Below are positions 1-9,094 of a stretch of 64,000 nt of DNA, in pieces. The stretch comes from Pseudomonadota bacterium (GTDB taxonomy: Bacteria; Pseudomonadota; Gammaproteobacteria; Burkholderiales; Rhodocyclaceae). Location: NCBI GenBank assembly GCA_018241665.1, contig JAFEDK010000006.1, positions 20,123 through 84,122 of the forward strand. The letters run 5' to 3'. Position 1 is the first letter of the stretch; every line of letters begins with the position of its first letter. The notes beneath the pieces were generated by a model that made no database searches, was not told the DNA's origin, and was given only the letters and a program-made list of their open reading frames with translations. A program made the position numbers and the translations under genes.

Positions 1-629
1 TCGCCGACCGCGAAGTGCCGCTCGACGCCTTCGTGTCCAACAAGTACGAGAGTCTCGACGACATGCCGCCGGGCGCCGTGGTGGGCACCTCCAGCCTGCG
101 CCGCGAATCCCAGATCCACGCCCAGTACCCGATGCTGGCGGTCACCAGCCTGCGCGGCAACCTTGACACCCGCCTGCGCAAGCTCGATGAAGGCCAGTAC
201 GACGCGATCATCCTCGCCGCTGCCGGCTTGACCCGCCTCGGCCTCGCCAGCCGCATCCGTGCCACGCTGCCGTCCCATGTGTCGCTGCCGGCGGCCGGCC
301 AGGGCGCGCTGGGCATCGAGGCGCTGGCCGACCGCCCCGAAGTGGCGGAGTGGATCGCTCCGCTGGCCAATCCCCATTCCGCGGCTTGCGTGCGCGCCGA
401 ACGGGCGACCTCGCGGGCGCTGGCCGGCAGCTGCGAAGTGCCGCTGGGCGCCTATGCCGAGGTGCAGGACGGCCAGTTGTGGCTGCGTGGCTTCGTCGCG
501 CTGCCCGATGGTTCCCGTATCGCCCGCGCCGAGCGGCGCGGCCCCATCGACCAGCCGGAGGCCCTCGGCCTGGCGCTGGCCGAAGACCTGCGGGCCGATG
601 GCGCCGACGAGATCCTCGCCGGCCTGTAG
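1..629 (+). CDS. hemC: Porphobilinogen deaminase (hydroxymethylbilane synthase), 3' part
   Basis: Joins four porphobilinogen molecules into hydroxymethylbilane in the cytosol, the step before uroporphyrinogen III in heme and siroheme synthesis. The gene enters from outside the window in frame, and only about the last 209 codons are present. Visible family motifs are [33 protein letters not shown] and [13 protein letters not shown]. The Cys codon in that last motif (432-434) matches the residue that carries the dipyrromethane cofactor. hemD begins 10 bases after the stop, so the two are very likely cotranscribed. The true start is not visible. Confidence 0.96.
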   Translation, partial: ADREVPLDAFVSNKYESLDDMPPGAVVGTSSLRRESQIHAQYPMLAVTSLRGNLDTRLRKLDEGQYDAIILAAAGLTRLGLASRIRATLPSHVSLPAAGQGALGIEALADRPEVAEWIAPLANPHSAACVRAERATSRALAGSCEVPLGAYAEVQDGQLWLRGFVALPDGSRIARAERRGPIDQPEALGLALAEDLRADGADEILAGL

Positions 630-639
630 TCATTCGATC

Positions 640-1440
640 ATGGCCGTCGGCCAGCCGCCCCTAGCCGGGCGCTCCATCCTCATCACCCGTCCGGCAGGGC
701 AGGCCGACAGCCTGTGCGCGGCGTTTGCCGCGCTGGGGGCCGAGCCCCTGCGCTTTCCGTTGCTGACCATCTCGCCGGTGGCCGATCCTGCGCCGCTGCA
801 GGCCGCCGCCCGGCGCTTGGGCGACTTCGCGCTGGTCTTCTTCGTCAGTCCCAATGCGGTACATTTTTCCCTCGACGCGGTGCTGCCGGTGATCGGTGCA
901 TGGCCGGCCGGCGTAGCGGTGGCTACCGTCGGCAAGGGCAGCGAAGCGGCTCTGGCGGCGAGGGGTTTTACCGACGTGATCGCCCCGACCGACGGCTTCG
1001 ACAGCGAGGCCGTGCTGGCCCTGCCGGCTTTCCAGCCCGCAGCGGTGGCCGGCCGCCGGGTGCTGATCCTGCGTGGCGACGGTGGGCGCGACCTGCTCGG
1101 CGACACGCTAAAGGCCCGCGGTGCGCTGGTCGAGTATTTGACCTGCTATCACCGCAGCGGCCCGGCGGACGATTTCTTGCCCATCGTTGCGCGTGCCCGT
1201 ACCGGACGCCTTGACGCCCTGACGCTGACCAGCAGCGAGAGCGTCGGCCACCTGCGGGCGCTGCCGGAGAGCGCGACGCTGCTGGATATCCCTGTCTTCG
1301 TGCCTCATCCGCGGATCGCCACGGCGGCGCGGGATGCCGGCTTTTCCACGGTGATTGCCACCGGAGCGGGCGACCAGGGGCTCATCGACGGCCTCGTCGG
1401 CCATTTCTCCGACCGCAAACACACTACTTATCCGGGTTAA
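640..1440 (+). CDS. hemD: Uroporphyrinogen-III synthase
   Basis: Closes and isomerises hydroxymethylbilane to uroporphyrinogen III. The ATG at 640 follows the hemC stop closely and gives 266 residues, normal for HemD. The frame stays open further upstream, but only as an overlap with hemC. The protein opens with GRSILITRPAGQADSL, the usual N-terminal strand of HemD, and has LVFFVSPNAVHF in the first domain and RVLILRGDGGRDLLGDTL at the domain junction. HemD is poorly conserved in sequence, so the call rests on these segments plus its position between hemC and hemX. Confidence 0.93.
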   Translation: MAVGQPPLAGRSILITRPAGQADSLCAAFAALGAEPLRFPLLTISPVADPAPLQAAARRLGDFALVFFVSPNAVHFSLDAVLPVIGAWPAGVAVATVGKGSEAALAARGFTDVIAPTDGFDSEAVLALPAFQPAAVAGRRVLILRGDGGRDLLGDTLKARGALVEYLTCYHRSGPADDFLPIVARARTGRLDALTLTSSESVGHLRALPESATLLDIPVFVPHPRIATAARDAGFSTVIATGAGDQGLIDGLVGHFSDRKHTTYPG

Positions 1441-1450
1441 ACTCGTTTTC

Positions 1451-2545
1451 ATGAGCAACGAAATTCCGAGCCTTCCCTCCATCGATGCCGCCCAGCCGGC
1501 GTCGCCGGCGCCCACTGCGCGGCGTGCTTCCACCCTCATCGTCGGCGTCGTGGCACTGGTCCTGCTGGGCTGGCAATGGGCTGATACCCGCACGCGGATT
1601 GCCGACCTGCAGGACGAATTGACGCGTCGTACCTCTGACGGCGACAACCTGGCCAAGGAAGGGCGAGTCCTCGCCAAGGAAGCCCAGGACCGCCTGCAGG
1701 AATTGCAGGGCAAGGTGGGCGCGCTGGAGGCGCGCCTGAACGACTCCCAGGGCCAGCAGGCGGCGCTGGAGGCCATGTACCAGGATTTCTCCCGCACCCG
1801 CGACGACCGGGTGCTGGGCGAAGTGGACCAGGCCGTGGCGATCGCCGTGCAGCAGCTGCAACTGGCCGGCAACGTGCAGGCGGCGCTGTTCGCGCTGCAG
1901 ACCGCCGACGCCCGCCTCGGCAACATCGACCGTCCCCAGTGGCTGCCGCTGCGCAAGGCCCTGGCCGGCGACATCGAAACCCTCAAGGCCTTGCCGCAGG
2001 TGGATGCCGGCGGCATGGTCCTCAAGCTGGAAACCCTGATCGGTCGTCTCGACAACCTGCCGCTGGCCTTCGAGGCCAAACCCAAGGCTGACGAAGCAAA
2101 GGTCGACCGTGCCGAGATCAGCTGGCTGAAGGGGCTGTGGCTGGATTTCTGGGCCGAGTTCAGCCAGTTGGTCCGCATCGAGCGCATGGACCGGCCGGAT
2201 CCGGCCCTGCTGGCGCCGAGCAATGCGGTGTTCCTGCGTGAAAACCTCAAGCTGCGCCTGCTCAATGCGCGCCTGGCCCTGCTGTCGCGGGACGGCAATA
2301 CCTTCCGCGAGGACGTGCGGCTGGCTGCCCAGTGGCTGGAGCGCTACTTTGACGCGCGCAATTCGGCGGTCCAGGCCGCCGCGCAGGATCTGGCCGAACT
2401 GCGCAAGGCGCCGATCGGGGTCGATCTGCCGACCCTGCAGGCCAGCCAGGCCGCCTTGCGCGGCCTGCTGGTGGTGCCCGAGAAGCGCGCCGAGGCGGCC
2501 CAGGCTGCGGCAGCCCATTCCGGCAAGCCGGCCAAGAAGAACTGA
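1451..2545 (+). CDS. hemX: HemX-family membrane protein (putative uroporphyrinogen-III C-methyltransferase domain)
   Basis: A 364-residue inner-membrane protein of the HemX family, often labelled a uroporphyrinogen-III C-methyltransferase although its biochemical role is not settled. Residues 1-25 are Pro/Ala-rich and cytoplasmic. Residues about 29-46 form one membrane span (TLIVGVVALVLLGWQWA). A coiled coil follows to about residue 115 (DLQDELTRRTSDGDNLAKEG and onward), then a helical periplasmic domain. The ATG at 1451 lies 10 bases after hemD with no clear ribosome site, so translational coupling is possible. It sits directly before hemY, the usual arrangement. Confidence 0.9.
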   Translation: MSNEIPSLPSIDAAQPASPAPTARRASTLIVGVVALVLLGWQWADTRTRIADLQDELTRRTSDGDNLAKEGRVLAKEAQDRLQELQGKVGALEARLNDSQGQQAALEAMYQDFSRTRDDRVLGEVDQAVAIAVQQLQLAGNVQAALFALQTADARLGNIDRPQWLPLRKALAGDIETLKALPQVDAGGMVLKLETLIGRLDNLPLAFEAKPKADEAKVDRAEISWLKGLWLDFWAEFSQLVRIERMDRPDPALLAPSNAVFLRENLKLRLLNARLALLSRDGNTFREDVRLAAQWLERYFDARNSAVQAAAQDLAELRKAPIGVDLPTLQASQAALRGLLVVPEKRAEAAQAAAAHSGKPAKKN

Positions 2546-2553
2546 GGTCGGCG

Positions 2554-3729
2554 ATGCGTGGATTGCTGTGGTTGCTCGGCCTGTTTGCCCTTGCCGCCGG
2601 TCTCGCGGTGGCCGGCCATTACAACGAAGGTTATGCACTGCTGGTGTGGCCGCCGTACCGGGTGCAGATCTCCCTAAACCTGCTGATCCTGCTGCTGCTC
2701 GGTGGGTTCGGCATGCTCTACGGTGCGTCCCGGCTGGTCTCGCGGACGATGGCCCTGCCCGGCGCGGTGCAGCGTTTCCGGGCGCGGAAGAGCAAGGAGC
2801 GCGCATCCCAGGCGCTCTACGATGCGACCCGCCTGCGCATCGAAGGGCGCTTCGGCCAGTCCCTCAAGCAGGCGACCGCTGCCTACGAGGCCAGTGAATC
2901 GCCGGGCCTGGCTGCGCTGATGGCGGCGCGGGCGGCCCATTCGATGCGCGATGACGAGCGCTATCGCTACTGGCTCGCCAAGGCTGCGGAGCACGATGGC
3001 GAAGTCCGCGTCGCGCGCCTGATGACCGAAGCCGAGCTGGCGGTGGAAGGGCGCCGTTTCGACGAGGCGGCGGAGCGTATCGCCGACCTGCAGGCCGGTG
3101 GCCAGCGCCACATCGCGGCGCTGCGCCTGGCGCTGCGCACGGCCCAGGCCGAGGGTAACTGGGTGGAGGCGGTGCGTCTGGTGCGCCAGCTGGTCAAGGT
3201 CAAGGCCCTGCGTCCGGACCAGGCCGAGCCGGTCAAGCGCCGCGCCCACCAGGAAGGACTGCGCCAGCGCGTCGGCGATGCCCAGGCCCTGCTGGCCTAT
3301 TGGCAGGGCGTGCCTAGGGATGAGCAGCGGGATGCGGCGGTGGTGACCGAGCTTGCCCGGGCACTGATCGCCGCCGGTGACAGCGACAATGCCCAGAAGG
3401 TCATCGAGGCCAGCCTGGCCGGCGAGTGGGATTCAACACTGGCCGGTGTGTATGGCCGTTGCGACGACGGCGACATCCGTGGCCGGCTGGTGAAGGCAGA
3501 GGAGTGGCTCAGGCAGCACCCGCGCGATCCGCAGTTGCTGCTGACCCTGGGCCGCCTGTGCGTGCAGTCCCAGTTGTGGGGGAAGGCCGAGAGCTACCTG
3601 GAGGCGGCGCTGGCCATCGCGCCCGGTTGGGAGGCCCACGTTGAGCTGGCCCACCTGGCCGAGCGCATCGAACGCACCGAAGACGCCAACCGGCATTACC
3701 GGGCCGCGGCGGAATTGTCGCGCCGCTGA
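2554..3729 (+). CDS. hemY: HemY-type TPR membrane protein of the heme operon
   Basis: 391 residues. Two membrane spans at the N terminus (about 3-22 and 38-58) are followed by a cytoplasmic or periplasmic run of TPR-like helices, for example ALYDATRLRIEGRFGQSLKQ and QLLLTLGRLCVQSQLWGKAE. This is the proteobacterial HemY of hemCDXY operons, not the Bacillus protoporphyrinogen oxidase of the same name. It probably organises late heme enzymes at the membrane, but its activity is unproven. It starts 8 bases after hemX and is the last gene of the operon; a REP pair follows. Confidence 0.9.
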   Translation: MRGLLWLLGLFALAAGLAVAGHYNEGYALLVWPPYRVQISLNLLILLLLGGFGMLYGASRLVSRTMALPGAVQRFRARKSKERASQALYDATRLRIEGRFGQSLKQATAAYEASESPGLAALMAARAAHSMRDDERYRYWLAKAAEHDGEVRVARLMTEAELAVEGRRFDEAAERIADLQAGGQRHIAALRLALRTAQAEGNWVEAVRLVRQLVKVKALRPDQAEPVKRRAHQEGLRQRVGDAQALLAYWQGVPRDEQRDAAVVTELARALIAAGDSDNAQKVIEASLAGEWDSTLAGVYGRCDDGDIRGRLVKAEEWLRQHPRDPQLLLTLGRLCVQSQLWGKAESYLEAALAIAPGWEAHVELAHLAERIERTEDANRHYRAAAELSRR

Positions 3730-4082
3730 AGAAGGTGTCGGTGGGCTGGACTGATGCCGGCCCACGTCTCGTGTCGTGCGCTGGACGTAGGCATTCCGTG
3801 AGGGCGAATTCATTCGCCCTCCGTCGCCGGAACAAAACCCTCGGGTGAATGAGTTCGCCCCCACGGGGTATTCACCCCGCGTGCGGCGAACTTGTCAGTC
3901 GCATGGCCTTTCAAATCTCCCAAATACCGTTAGAATTTTCGCGCTGGCTCGTCGGCATCTTGGCGCGCCGTGCTTGATAGCTTTTTTCAATTTGGATTAT
4001 TTCTCTAATCAATTTGAGCGATAGGTCTCTCTCGGCCTATCATGTGCTCTCCAAATTTCATCCACCCGTGAAGGAAACAGCT
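3730..4082 (+). promoter_or_regulatory. 353-bp hemY-ahpC intergenic region with candidate OxyR-like box
   Basis: After the REP pair the sequence becomes AT-rich. From 3977 the tetranucleotides ATAG, CAAT, ATTT and CAAT occur with 7-base gaps (to 4013), matching 12 of 16 positions of the ATAG-N7-CTAT-N7-ATAG-N7-CTAT layout known for OxyR. A second dyad, GATAGG-N10-CCTATC, spans 4020-4041. A TTGATA (3974) with TTATTT 17 bases on, or CTTTCA-N17-TAGAAT (3908-3936), could be the promoter. OxyR control of peroxiredoxins is common, but nothing here proves it. No ORF in this gap looks real. Confidence 0.4.
3802..3860. repeat. REP-like inverted pair, copy 1
   Basis: The left arm GGGCGAATTCATTCGCCC (3802-3819) is itself a 7-bp hairpin with a TTCA loop. 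The right arm (3843-3860) is its reverse complement with two changes (GGGTGAATGAGTTCGCCC). The spacer is exactly 23 nt. It lies between hemY and ahpC. Members of the same family occur at 4785, 27429, 39982, 55915, 57002 and 58958. Confidence 0.85.
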
Positions 4083-4646
4083 ATGTCCCTGATCAATACC
4101 GAAATCAAGCCGTTCAAGGCTACCGCTTTCAGCAATGGCAAGTTTGTTCCGGTTTCTGACGCCGACCTGAAGGGCAAGTGGTCCGTCGTTTTCTTCTACC
4201 CCGCTGACTTCACCTTTGTCTGCCCGACCGAACTGGGCGACCTGGCTGACGTCTACCCCGAATTCCAGAAGCTGGGCGTCGAGGTGTACTCCGTCTCCAC
4301 CGACACCCACTTCACCCACAAGGCGTGGGCCGACGCTTCCGAAACCATCAAGAAGATCAAGTACCCGATGATCGGCGATCCGACCGGCGCCATCACCCGT
4401 GGTTTCGACGTGATGATCGAGGAAGAGGGCCTGGCCCTGCGCGGCACCTTCGTGATCAACCCGGAAGGCGTGATCAAGGTCGCCGAGATTCACGACCTGG
4501 GCATCGGCCGTGACGCCAGGGAGTTGCTGCGCAAGGTGCAGGCTGCCCAGTACGTGGCTTCCCACCCGGGTGAAGTGTGCCCCGCCAAGTGGACCCCGGG
4601 CGAAGCGACCCTGTCCCCGTCCCTGGACCTGGTCGGCAAGATCTAA
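4083..4646 (+). CDS. ahpC: Alkyl hydroperoxide reductase C / 2-Cys peroxiredoxin
   Basis: Reduces hydrogen peroxide, organic peroxides and peroxynitrite in the cytosol, using electrons from AhpF or a thioredoxin-type donor (neither gene is in this window). At 187 residues it has the standard length for AhpC. The peroxidatic Cys47 lies in [13 protein letters not shown] and the resolving Cys166 in GEVCPAKW, so it is a typical 2-Cys enzyme. The ATG at 4083 follows a good ribosome site (GAAGGAAA, about 8 bases upstream). The gene stands alone, with its own AT-rich promoter region and a strong hairpin terminator, which suits high expression under oxidative stress. Confidence 0.97.
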   Translation: MSLINTEIKPFKATAFSNGKFVPVSDADLKGKWSVVFFYPADFTFVCPTELGDLADVYPEFQKLGVEVYSVSTDTHFTHKAWADASETIKKIKYPMIGDPTGAITRGFDVMIEEEGLALRGTFVINPEGVIKVAEIHDLGIGRDARELLRKVQAAQYVASHPGEVCPAKWTPGEATLSPSLDLVGKI

Positions 4647-4680
4647 TCAGCCGTCAGCCAGTTTAGGCGAGCTGTTCCGC

Positions 4681-4715
4681 AACGCCCGGAGCGTCCTCAG
4701 GACGCCCCGGGCGTT
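4681..4715 (+). terminator. Hairpin terminator of ahpC
   Basis: Stem AACGCCCGG...CCGGGCGTT (9 bp) is continued inward by GCGTCC-TCA-GGACGC, giving about 15 bp with a single mismatch and a 3-base loop. GTTGCATTTG follows, a poor U tract. It starts 34 bases after the ahpC stop. Confidence 0.75.
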
Positions 4716-4784
4716 GTTGCATTTGAACGCCGGAAAGGCTTTGCAAGGGGCGGGTGAGAGAGGCTGGTGAAGGAGGGATTGTGG

Positions 4785-4843
4785 TGGCGAATTCATTCGC
4801 CCTCGATCGCTTGAGTCGGCTCCGCGGGCGAATGAATTCGCCC
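4785..4843. repeat. REP-like inverted pair, copy 2
   Basis: Left arm at 4785-4802 (TGGCGAATTCATTCGCCC) and right arm at 4826-4843 (GGGCGAATGAATTCGCCC), 23-nt spacer, GTGG before the left arm and its complement after the right arm. It lies between the convergent genes ahpC and hemF. A short imperfect direct repeat (ACAGAGTCATC, twice near 4847-4870) follows. Confidence 0.88.
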
Positions 4844-4924
4844 CCACAGAGTCATCTCCCACAGAGTCATCCCCCAGGGAGCCCTCCACGGAACCCCGTG
4901 GGGAGAGAGGCTGCCGGAGGGCTG

Positions 4925-5833
4925 TCAGGCCCAGTCGCGGGGCACGAGGAATTCCGTGTACAGCCTTTCCTCTGCGCTGCCTGCTTCCGGGTGCCAGTCG
5001 TAGCGCCACTTCACGATCGGCGGCATGGACATCAGGATGGACTCGGTGCGGCCGCCGGACTGCAGGCCGAACAGGGTGCCCCGGTCGAAGACCAGGTTGA
5101 ACTCCACGTAGCGTCCGCGGCGGTAGGCCTGAAAATCCCGTTCCCGCTCGCCGTAGGGCGTGTCGCGGCGGCGTTCGACGACCGGCAGGTAAGCCGGCAG
5201 GAAAGCGTCGCCGACGCTGCGGGTCATCGCGAAGGCAGCATCGAAATCAACCTTGCCGTCGGCACCGTGGTCGTCGAAGAACAGGCCACCGACGCCGCGC
5301 GGCTCATTGCGGTGCTTCAGGAAGAAGTAGCGGTCGCACCAGTCCTTCAGGCGCTGGTACTCAGCCTCGCCCCACGGCAGTACGGCGGCCTTGCAGGTGG
5401 CGTGGAAGTGGCGGACGTCTTCCTCGAAGGGGTAATAGGGCGTCAAATCCATGCCGCCGCCGAACCACCACACGTCGTCCTTGCCCGGTGCAGAGGCGAT
5501 GAAGAAGCGCACGTTCATGTGTACCGTCGGGCAATACGGGTTGCGCGGATGCAGGACCAGGGACACGCCCATCGCCTCGTAGCTGCGGCCGGCCAGTTCC
5601 GGACGCGCGGCGGTGGCGGACGGGGGCAGGCCTTCGCCCATCACGTGGGAGAAATTGCAGCCGCCGCGCTCGAAGAAATTGCCCTCTTCGATCAGGCGGG
5701 TGAGGCCGCCACCACCGGCCGGGCGCTCCCAGCTGTCGGTGACGAAGGGCTTGCCGTCGAAGCTTTCGAGGGCGCTGACGATGCGTGCCTGCAGGTCGAG
5801 GAGGTAGGCCTTGACGGCGTTGCGGTCGGGCAT
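4925..5833 (-). CDS. hemF: Oxygen-dependent coproporphyrinogen-III oxidase
   Basis: Oxidatively decarboxylates coproporphyrinogen III to protoporphyrinogen IX with O2. 302 residues, normal for HemF. Family segments include [95 protein letters not shown] and [10 protein letters not shown] chose the ATG at 5833, which has GGAAAG just upstream. An in-frame TTG at 5854 would add seven residues but lies in the U tract of the purD hairpin. It follows purD on the same strand with that hairpin between them, so expression probably needs read-through or a promoter inside purD. Confidence 0.96.
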   Translation of the reverse strand: MPDRNAVKAYLLDLQARIVSALESFDGKPFVTDSWERPAGGGGLTRLIEEGNFFERGGCNFSHVMGEGLPPSATAARPELAGRSYEAMGVSLVLHPRNPYCPTVHMNVRFFIASAPGKDDVWWFGGGMDLTPYYPFEEDVRHFHATCKAAVLPWGEAEYQRLKDWCDRYFFLKHRNEPRGVGGLFFDDHGADGKVDFDAAFAMTRSVGDAFLPAYLPVVERRRDTPYGERERDFQAYRRGRYVEFNLVFDRGTLFGLQSGGRTESILMSMPPIVKWRYDWHPEAGSAEERLYTEFLVPRDWA

Positions 5834-5852
5834 GGGCGTCTTTCCGATGAAC

Positions 5853-5883
5853 AATAAAAAGGCCGGCTACAAAGAGCCGGCCA
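5853..5883 (-). terminator. Intrinsic terminator or attenuator between purD and hemF
   Basis: On the minus strand, GGCCGGCT-CTTTGT-AGCCGGCC forms a perfect 8-bp stem with a 6-base loop, followed directly by TTTTTATTGTT. It begins 33 bases after the purD stop and its U tract ends about 20 bases before the hemF ATG. It looks like a textbook rho-independent terminator, yet leaves no space for a separate hemF promoter. Confidence 0.85.
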
Positions 5884-5915
5884 GGATCAGCAGGGGCCGG
5901 TGACGGCGCCCAGTG

Positions 5916-7205
5916 TCAGATCTTGCGCGCCACGGCGCGGTAGCCGATGTCGCGGCGGCACTGCATGCCGTCGAACTGGATCTGATCCACCTGTTCGTAG
6001 GCGAGCTTCTGGGCGCTCTTCACGTTGTCGCCAAGGGCGGTGACGCACAGTACGCGGCCACCGCTGGTGCGCACTTCGCCGTCCACTTCGGTGGTGCCGG
6101 CGTGGAAGACGTGCACATCGTCTGAGACAGCGCTGTTCAGGCCGCGGATCGCATCGCCCTTGCGCGGGCTGTCCGGGTAACCGGCGGCGGCCATCACCAC
6201 GCCCAGCGCGAAGCGGCGGTCCCATTCGGCTTCGATCTTGTCGAGCTTGCCGGCGATGGCGGCCTCGACCAGATCAACCAGGTCGGACTTGAGGCGCATC
6301 ATGATCGGCTGGGTTTCCGGGTCGCCCATGCGGCAGTTGAATTCGACCACGCGGGGGGCGCCCTTGCCGTCGATCATCAGGCCGGCGTAAAGGAAGCCGG
6401 TGTAGGGCAGGCCGTCGGCAGCCATGCCGGCCAGCGTCGGATTGATGATCTCGCGCATCACGCGGGCGTGCACCTCGGGGGTGACCACCGGCGCCGGCGA
6501 ATAGGCGCCCATGCCGCCGGTGTTGGGGCCGAGGTCGGCGTCCTTGAGGCGCTTGTGGTCCTGGGAGGTGGCCAGCGGCAGTGCATGGCGGCCGTCGGCC
6601 ATCACGATGAAGCTGGCTTCCTCGCCGTCCATGAACTCCTCGATGACCACCCGCGGGCCACGCTCGTCGTACTGCACGCCGAGCGTGTTGTGGGTGAGCA
6701 TCGCGTCGATGGCCTGGTGGGCTTCGTCGAGGGTCATTGCCACCACCACGCCCTTGCCGGCCGCCAGGCCGTCGGCCTTGATGACGATCGGTGCGCCTTC
6801 CGCGTCCACGTAGGCATGGGCCTCGGCGGAGTCGGAGAAGGTGCGGTACTTGGCGGTCGGGATGTTGTGGCGGATCAGGAACTGCTTGGCGAAGTCCTTC
6901 GAGCTCTCCAGCTGGGCGGCCAGCTTGGTGGGCCCGAAGATCGGCAGGCCGGCGGCGCGGAAGGCGTCGACGACGCCGGCGGCCAGCGGTGCCTCGGGGC
7001 CGACCACCGTCAGGGCGATCTGCTCCTGGCGGACGAATTCGACCAGTTCGGGGATCGCCGTGACCGCCACGTTTTCCACGCCCGGCTCACGGGCGGTGCC
7101 GGGGTTGCCGGGGGCGACGAAGACTTTCTGGATGCGCGGCGAGCGCGACAGCCTCCAGGCCAGTGCGTGTTCGCGACCGCCGGAGCCGATGACGAGGATC
7201 TTCAT
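5916..7205 (-). CDS. purD: Phosphoribosylamine-glycine ligase (GAR synthetase)
   Basis: ATP-dependent joining of glycine to 5-phosphoribosylamine, step two of de novo purine synthesis. 429 residues, as expected. It begins MKILVIGSGGREHALAWRL (PurD N domain). The ATP-grasp part includes PIVIKADGLAAGKGVVVAMT, EEFMDGEEASFIVMADG, DHKRLKDADLGPNTGGMGAYSP and the metal-binding EFNCRMGDPETQ. The start is 14 bases after the purH stop, on the same strand in the dusB-fis-purH-purD cluster. A strong hairpin follows the stop. Confidence 0.97.
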   Translation of the reverse strand: MKILVIGSGGREHALAWRLSRSPRIQKVFVAPGNPGTAREPGVENVAVTAIPELVEFVRQEQIALTVVGPEAPLAAGVVDAFRAAGLPIFGPTKLAAQLESSKDFAKQFLIRHNIPTAKYRTFSDSAEAHAYVDAEGAPIVIKADGLAAGKGVVVAMTLDEAHQAIDAMLTHNTLGVQYDERGPRVVIEEFMDGEEASFIVMADGRHALPLATSQDHKRLKDADLGPNTGGMGAYSPAPVVTPEVHARVMREIINPTLAGMAADGLPYTGFLYAGLMIDGKGAPRVVEFNCRMGDPETQPIMMRLKSDLVDLVEAAIAGKLDKIEAEWDRRFALGVVMAAAGYPDSPRKGDAIRGLNSAVSDDVHVFHAGTTEVDGEVRTSGGRVLCVTALGDNVKSAQKLAYEQVDQIQFDGMQCRRDIGYRAVARKI

Positions 7206-7219
7206 GGACGGGCCCCGGA

Positions 7220-8788
7220 TCAGTGACGGAAGTGGCGGAAGCCGGTGAGGACCATCGCGATGCCCTGCTCGTCGGCAGCGGCGATCACTTCGGCGTCGCG
7301 CACCGAGCCACCCGGCTGGATGACGGCGGTGGCGCCGGCCTGGGCCAGCACGTCGAGGCCGTCACGGAACGGGAAGAAGGCGTCGGACGCGACCACGCAG
7401 CCGGGGATCACCAGGCCGGCATTCTCGGCCTTGATCTTGGCGATGCGGGCGGAGTCCACACGGCTCATCTGGCCGGCGCCGACGCCGATGGTCATGCCGT
7501 CCTTGCAGTAGACGATGGCGTTGGACTTGACGTACTTGGCGACGCGCCAGGCGAACAGCAGGTCGCCGAGTTCCTGCTCGGTCGGCGCACGCTTGGTGAC
7601 GACCTTCAGATCGGCAGCGGTGATCGGCGCGAAGTCGGCGCTCTGCACCAGCAGGCCGCCGCCGACGCGCTTGTAGTCGGGCTGCTTGACCAGGCCCAGC
7701 GGCACGATCAGCACGCGCACGTTCTGCTTGGCCTTCAGCAGTTCGAGGGCTTCGTCGGTGTAGGCAGGGGCGATCAGCACTTCCAGGAACTGGGCGCTGA
7801 CGGCTTCGGCCGCCGCTTTGTCCACCGTGGTGTTGAAGGCGATGATGCCGCCGAAGGCGGACGTCGGATCGGTGGAGAAGGCCTTCTTGTAGGCTTCCAG
7901 CGGGCTGGCTGCAACGGCCACGCCGCAGGGATTGGCGTGCTTGACGATGACGCAGGCGATGCTGTCGAAGGCCTTCACGCATTCCCACGCGGCGTCGGAG
8001 TCAGCGATGTTGTTGTAGGACAGCTCCTTGCCCTGCACCTGGGTGTAGGCGGCGATGGCACCAGCGGGGGCTTCGGACTCCTTGTAGAAGGCGGCGCTCT
8101 GGTGGGGGTTCTCGCCGTAGCGGAGATCCTGCACCTTGTCGAAGGCCAGCTGGAAGCGCTCCGGATAGGCCTTCTTGGAGCCGTCGTCGGCCAGTGCGGT
8201 CAGGTGGTTGGAAATCGCGCTGTCGTAGCGGGCGGTGTGGGTGAAGGCCTTGCGGGCCAGGTCGAAGCGGGTCTTGTAGGACAGCGCGCCGGCGTTGCCC
8301 TTCAGCTCGGCGACGATGGCCGCGTAGTCTTCCGGATCGGTCACGATGCCGACGCCGCCGGCTTCATTGCCGTGGTTCTTGGCCGCCGCGCGGACCATCG
8401 TCGGGCCGCCGATGTCGATGTTCTCGATGGCGTCTTCCAGCGTGCAGTCGGGCTTCGCGATGGTAGCCTGGAACGGGTAGAGGTTCACCACCACCAGGTC
8501 GATGCGCGGAATGCTGTGCTCTTCCAGCTTGGCCAGGTGCTCGGGCAGGTCGCGACGGGCCAGGATGCCACCGTGGACCTTGGGGTGCAGCGTCTTCACG
8601 CGGCCGTCGAGCATCTCGGGGAAACCAGTGTAGTCGGACACGTCGGTGACCGGCAGGCCGGCATCGCGCAGGGACTTGGCGGTACCGCCGGTGGACAGCA
8701 GGGCGATGCCGAGAGCGGACAGTTCGCGGGCGAATTCGATCACGCCGGTCTTGTCGGAGACGCTGAGCAGGGCTTGGGTGACTTTCAT
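7220..8788 (-). CDS. purH: Bifunctional AICAR transformylase / IMP cyclohydrolase
   Basis: Carries out the last two steps of de novo purine synthesis: formylation of AICAR with 10-formyl-THF, then ring closure to IMP. 522 residues. The N-terminal MGS-like cyclohydrolase domain has [53 protein letters not shown] and NLYPF. The C-terminal transformylase has [38 protein letters not shown] and [10 protein letters not shown]. It lies 66 bp downstream of fis; a small GC hairpin (CCGCGG, 8806-8822) in that gap lacks a U tract. Confidence 0.97.
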   Translation of the reverse strand: MKVTQALLSVSDKTGVIEFARELSALGIALLSTGGTAKSLRDAGLPVTDVSDYTGFPEMLDGRVKTLHPKVHGGILARRDLPEHLAKLEEHSIPRIDLVVVNLYPFQATIAKPDCTLEDAIENIDIGGPTMVRAAAKNHGNEAGGVGIVTDPEDYAAIVAELKGNAGALSYKTRFDLARKAFTHTARYDSAISNHLTALADDGSKKAYPERFQLAFDKVQDLRYGENPHQSAAFYKESEAPAGAIAAYTQVQGKELSYNNIADSDAAWECVKAFDSIACVIVKHANPCGVAVAASPLEAYKKAFSTDPTSAFGGIIAFNTTVDKAAAEAVSAQFLEVLIAPAYTDEALELLKAKQNVRVLIVPLGLVKQPDYKRVGGGLLVQSADFAPITAADLKVVTKRAPTEQELGDLLFAWRVAKYVKSNAIVYCKDGMTIGVGAGQMSRVDSARIAKIKAENAGLVIPGCVVASDAFFPFRDGLDVLAQAGATAVIQPGGSVRDAEVIAAADEQGIAMVLTGFRHFRH

Positions 8789-8854
8789 GGTGTTTCTCTG
8801 GAAGGCCGCGGGGATGCCGCGGCGGTCAATGGAGGAAAACGGGGAGGGCGCCGC

Positions 8855-9094
8855 TCAGAGCAGTTCGTGCTCGGAGAGCTTGCGGCGCAGGGTGTTGCGG
8901 TTGATGCCGAGCATCTCGGCGCACAGGGTCTGGTTGCCGCCGGCCTGCTTGAGGACGAACTCGAGCATCGGGCGTTCGACGTTCTTGATCACCATGTTGT
9001 ACAGGGCATTCGGCTTCTCGCCGTCGAGGTCGCGGAAGTAGGTGTCCAGCGCCCGGCAGACGGATTCGGCAATCTCATTGCTGGTACTGCTCAT
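8855..9094 (-). CDS. fis: Nucleoid-associated DNA-binding protein Fis
   Basis: Small DNA-bending regulator, 79 residues (E. coli Fis is 98). The C-terminal helix-turn-helix GNQTLCAEMLGINRNTLRRK is diagnostic, and the dimerisation helices precede it (NVERPMLEFVLKQAG). The start codon overlaps the dusB stop as ATGA, so translation is coupled. dusB-fis is the conserved arrangement in proteobacteria. The longer open frame upstream is only the shadow of dusB. Its place before purH links growth-rate control with purine supply; that link is an inference. Confidence 0.95.
   Translation of the reverse strand: MSSTSNEIAESVCRALDTYFRDLDGEKPNALYNMVIKNVERPMLEFVLKQAGGNQTLCAEMLGINRNTLRRKLSEHELL

Noticed and set aside
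4847-4910. Short direct repeat ACAGAGTCATC and CCACGG hairpin near the end of hemF
   Set aside because: Too short and imperfect to call; probably debris beside the REP pair.
5834-5854. Upstream TTG start for hemF
   Set aside because: It lies in the U tract of the purD hairpin and lacks a ribosome site; the ATG at 5833 has GGAAAG.
8806-8822. CCGCGG hairpin between fis and purH as a terminator
   Set aside because: Six-base stem, no U tract, within an evident operon.
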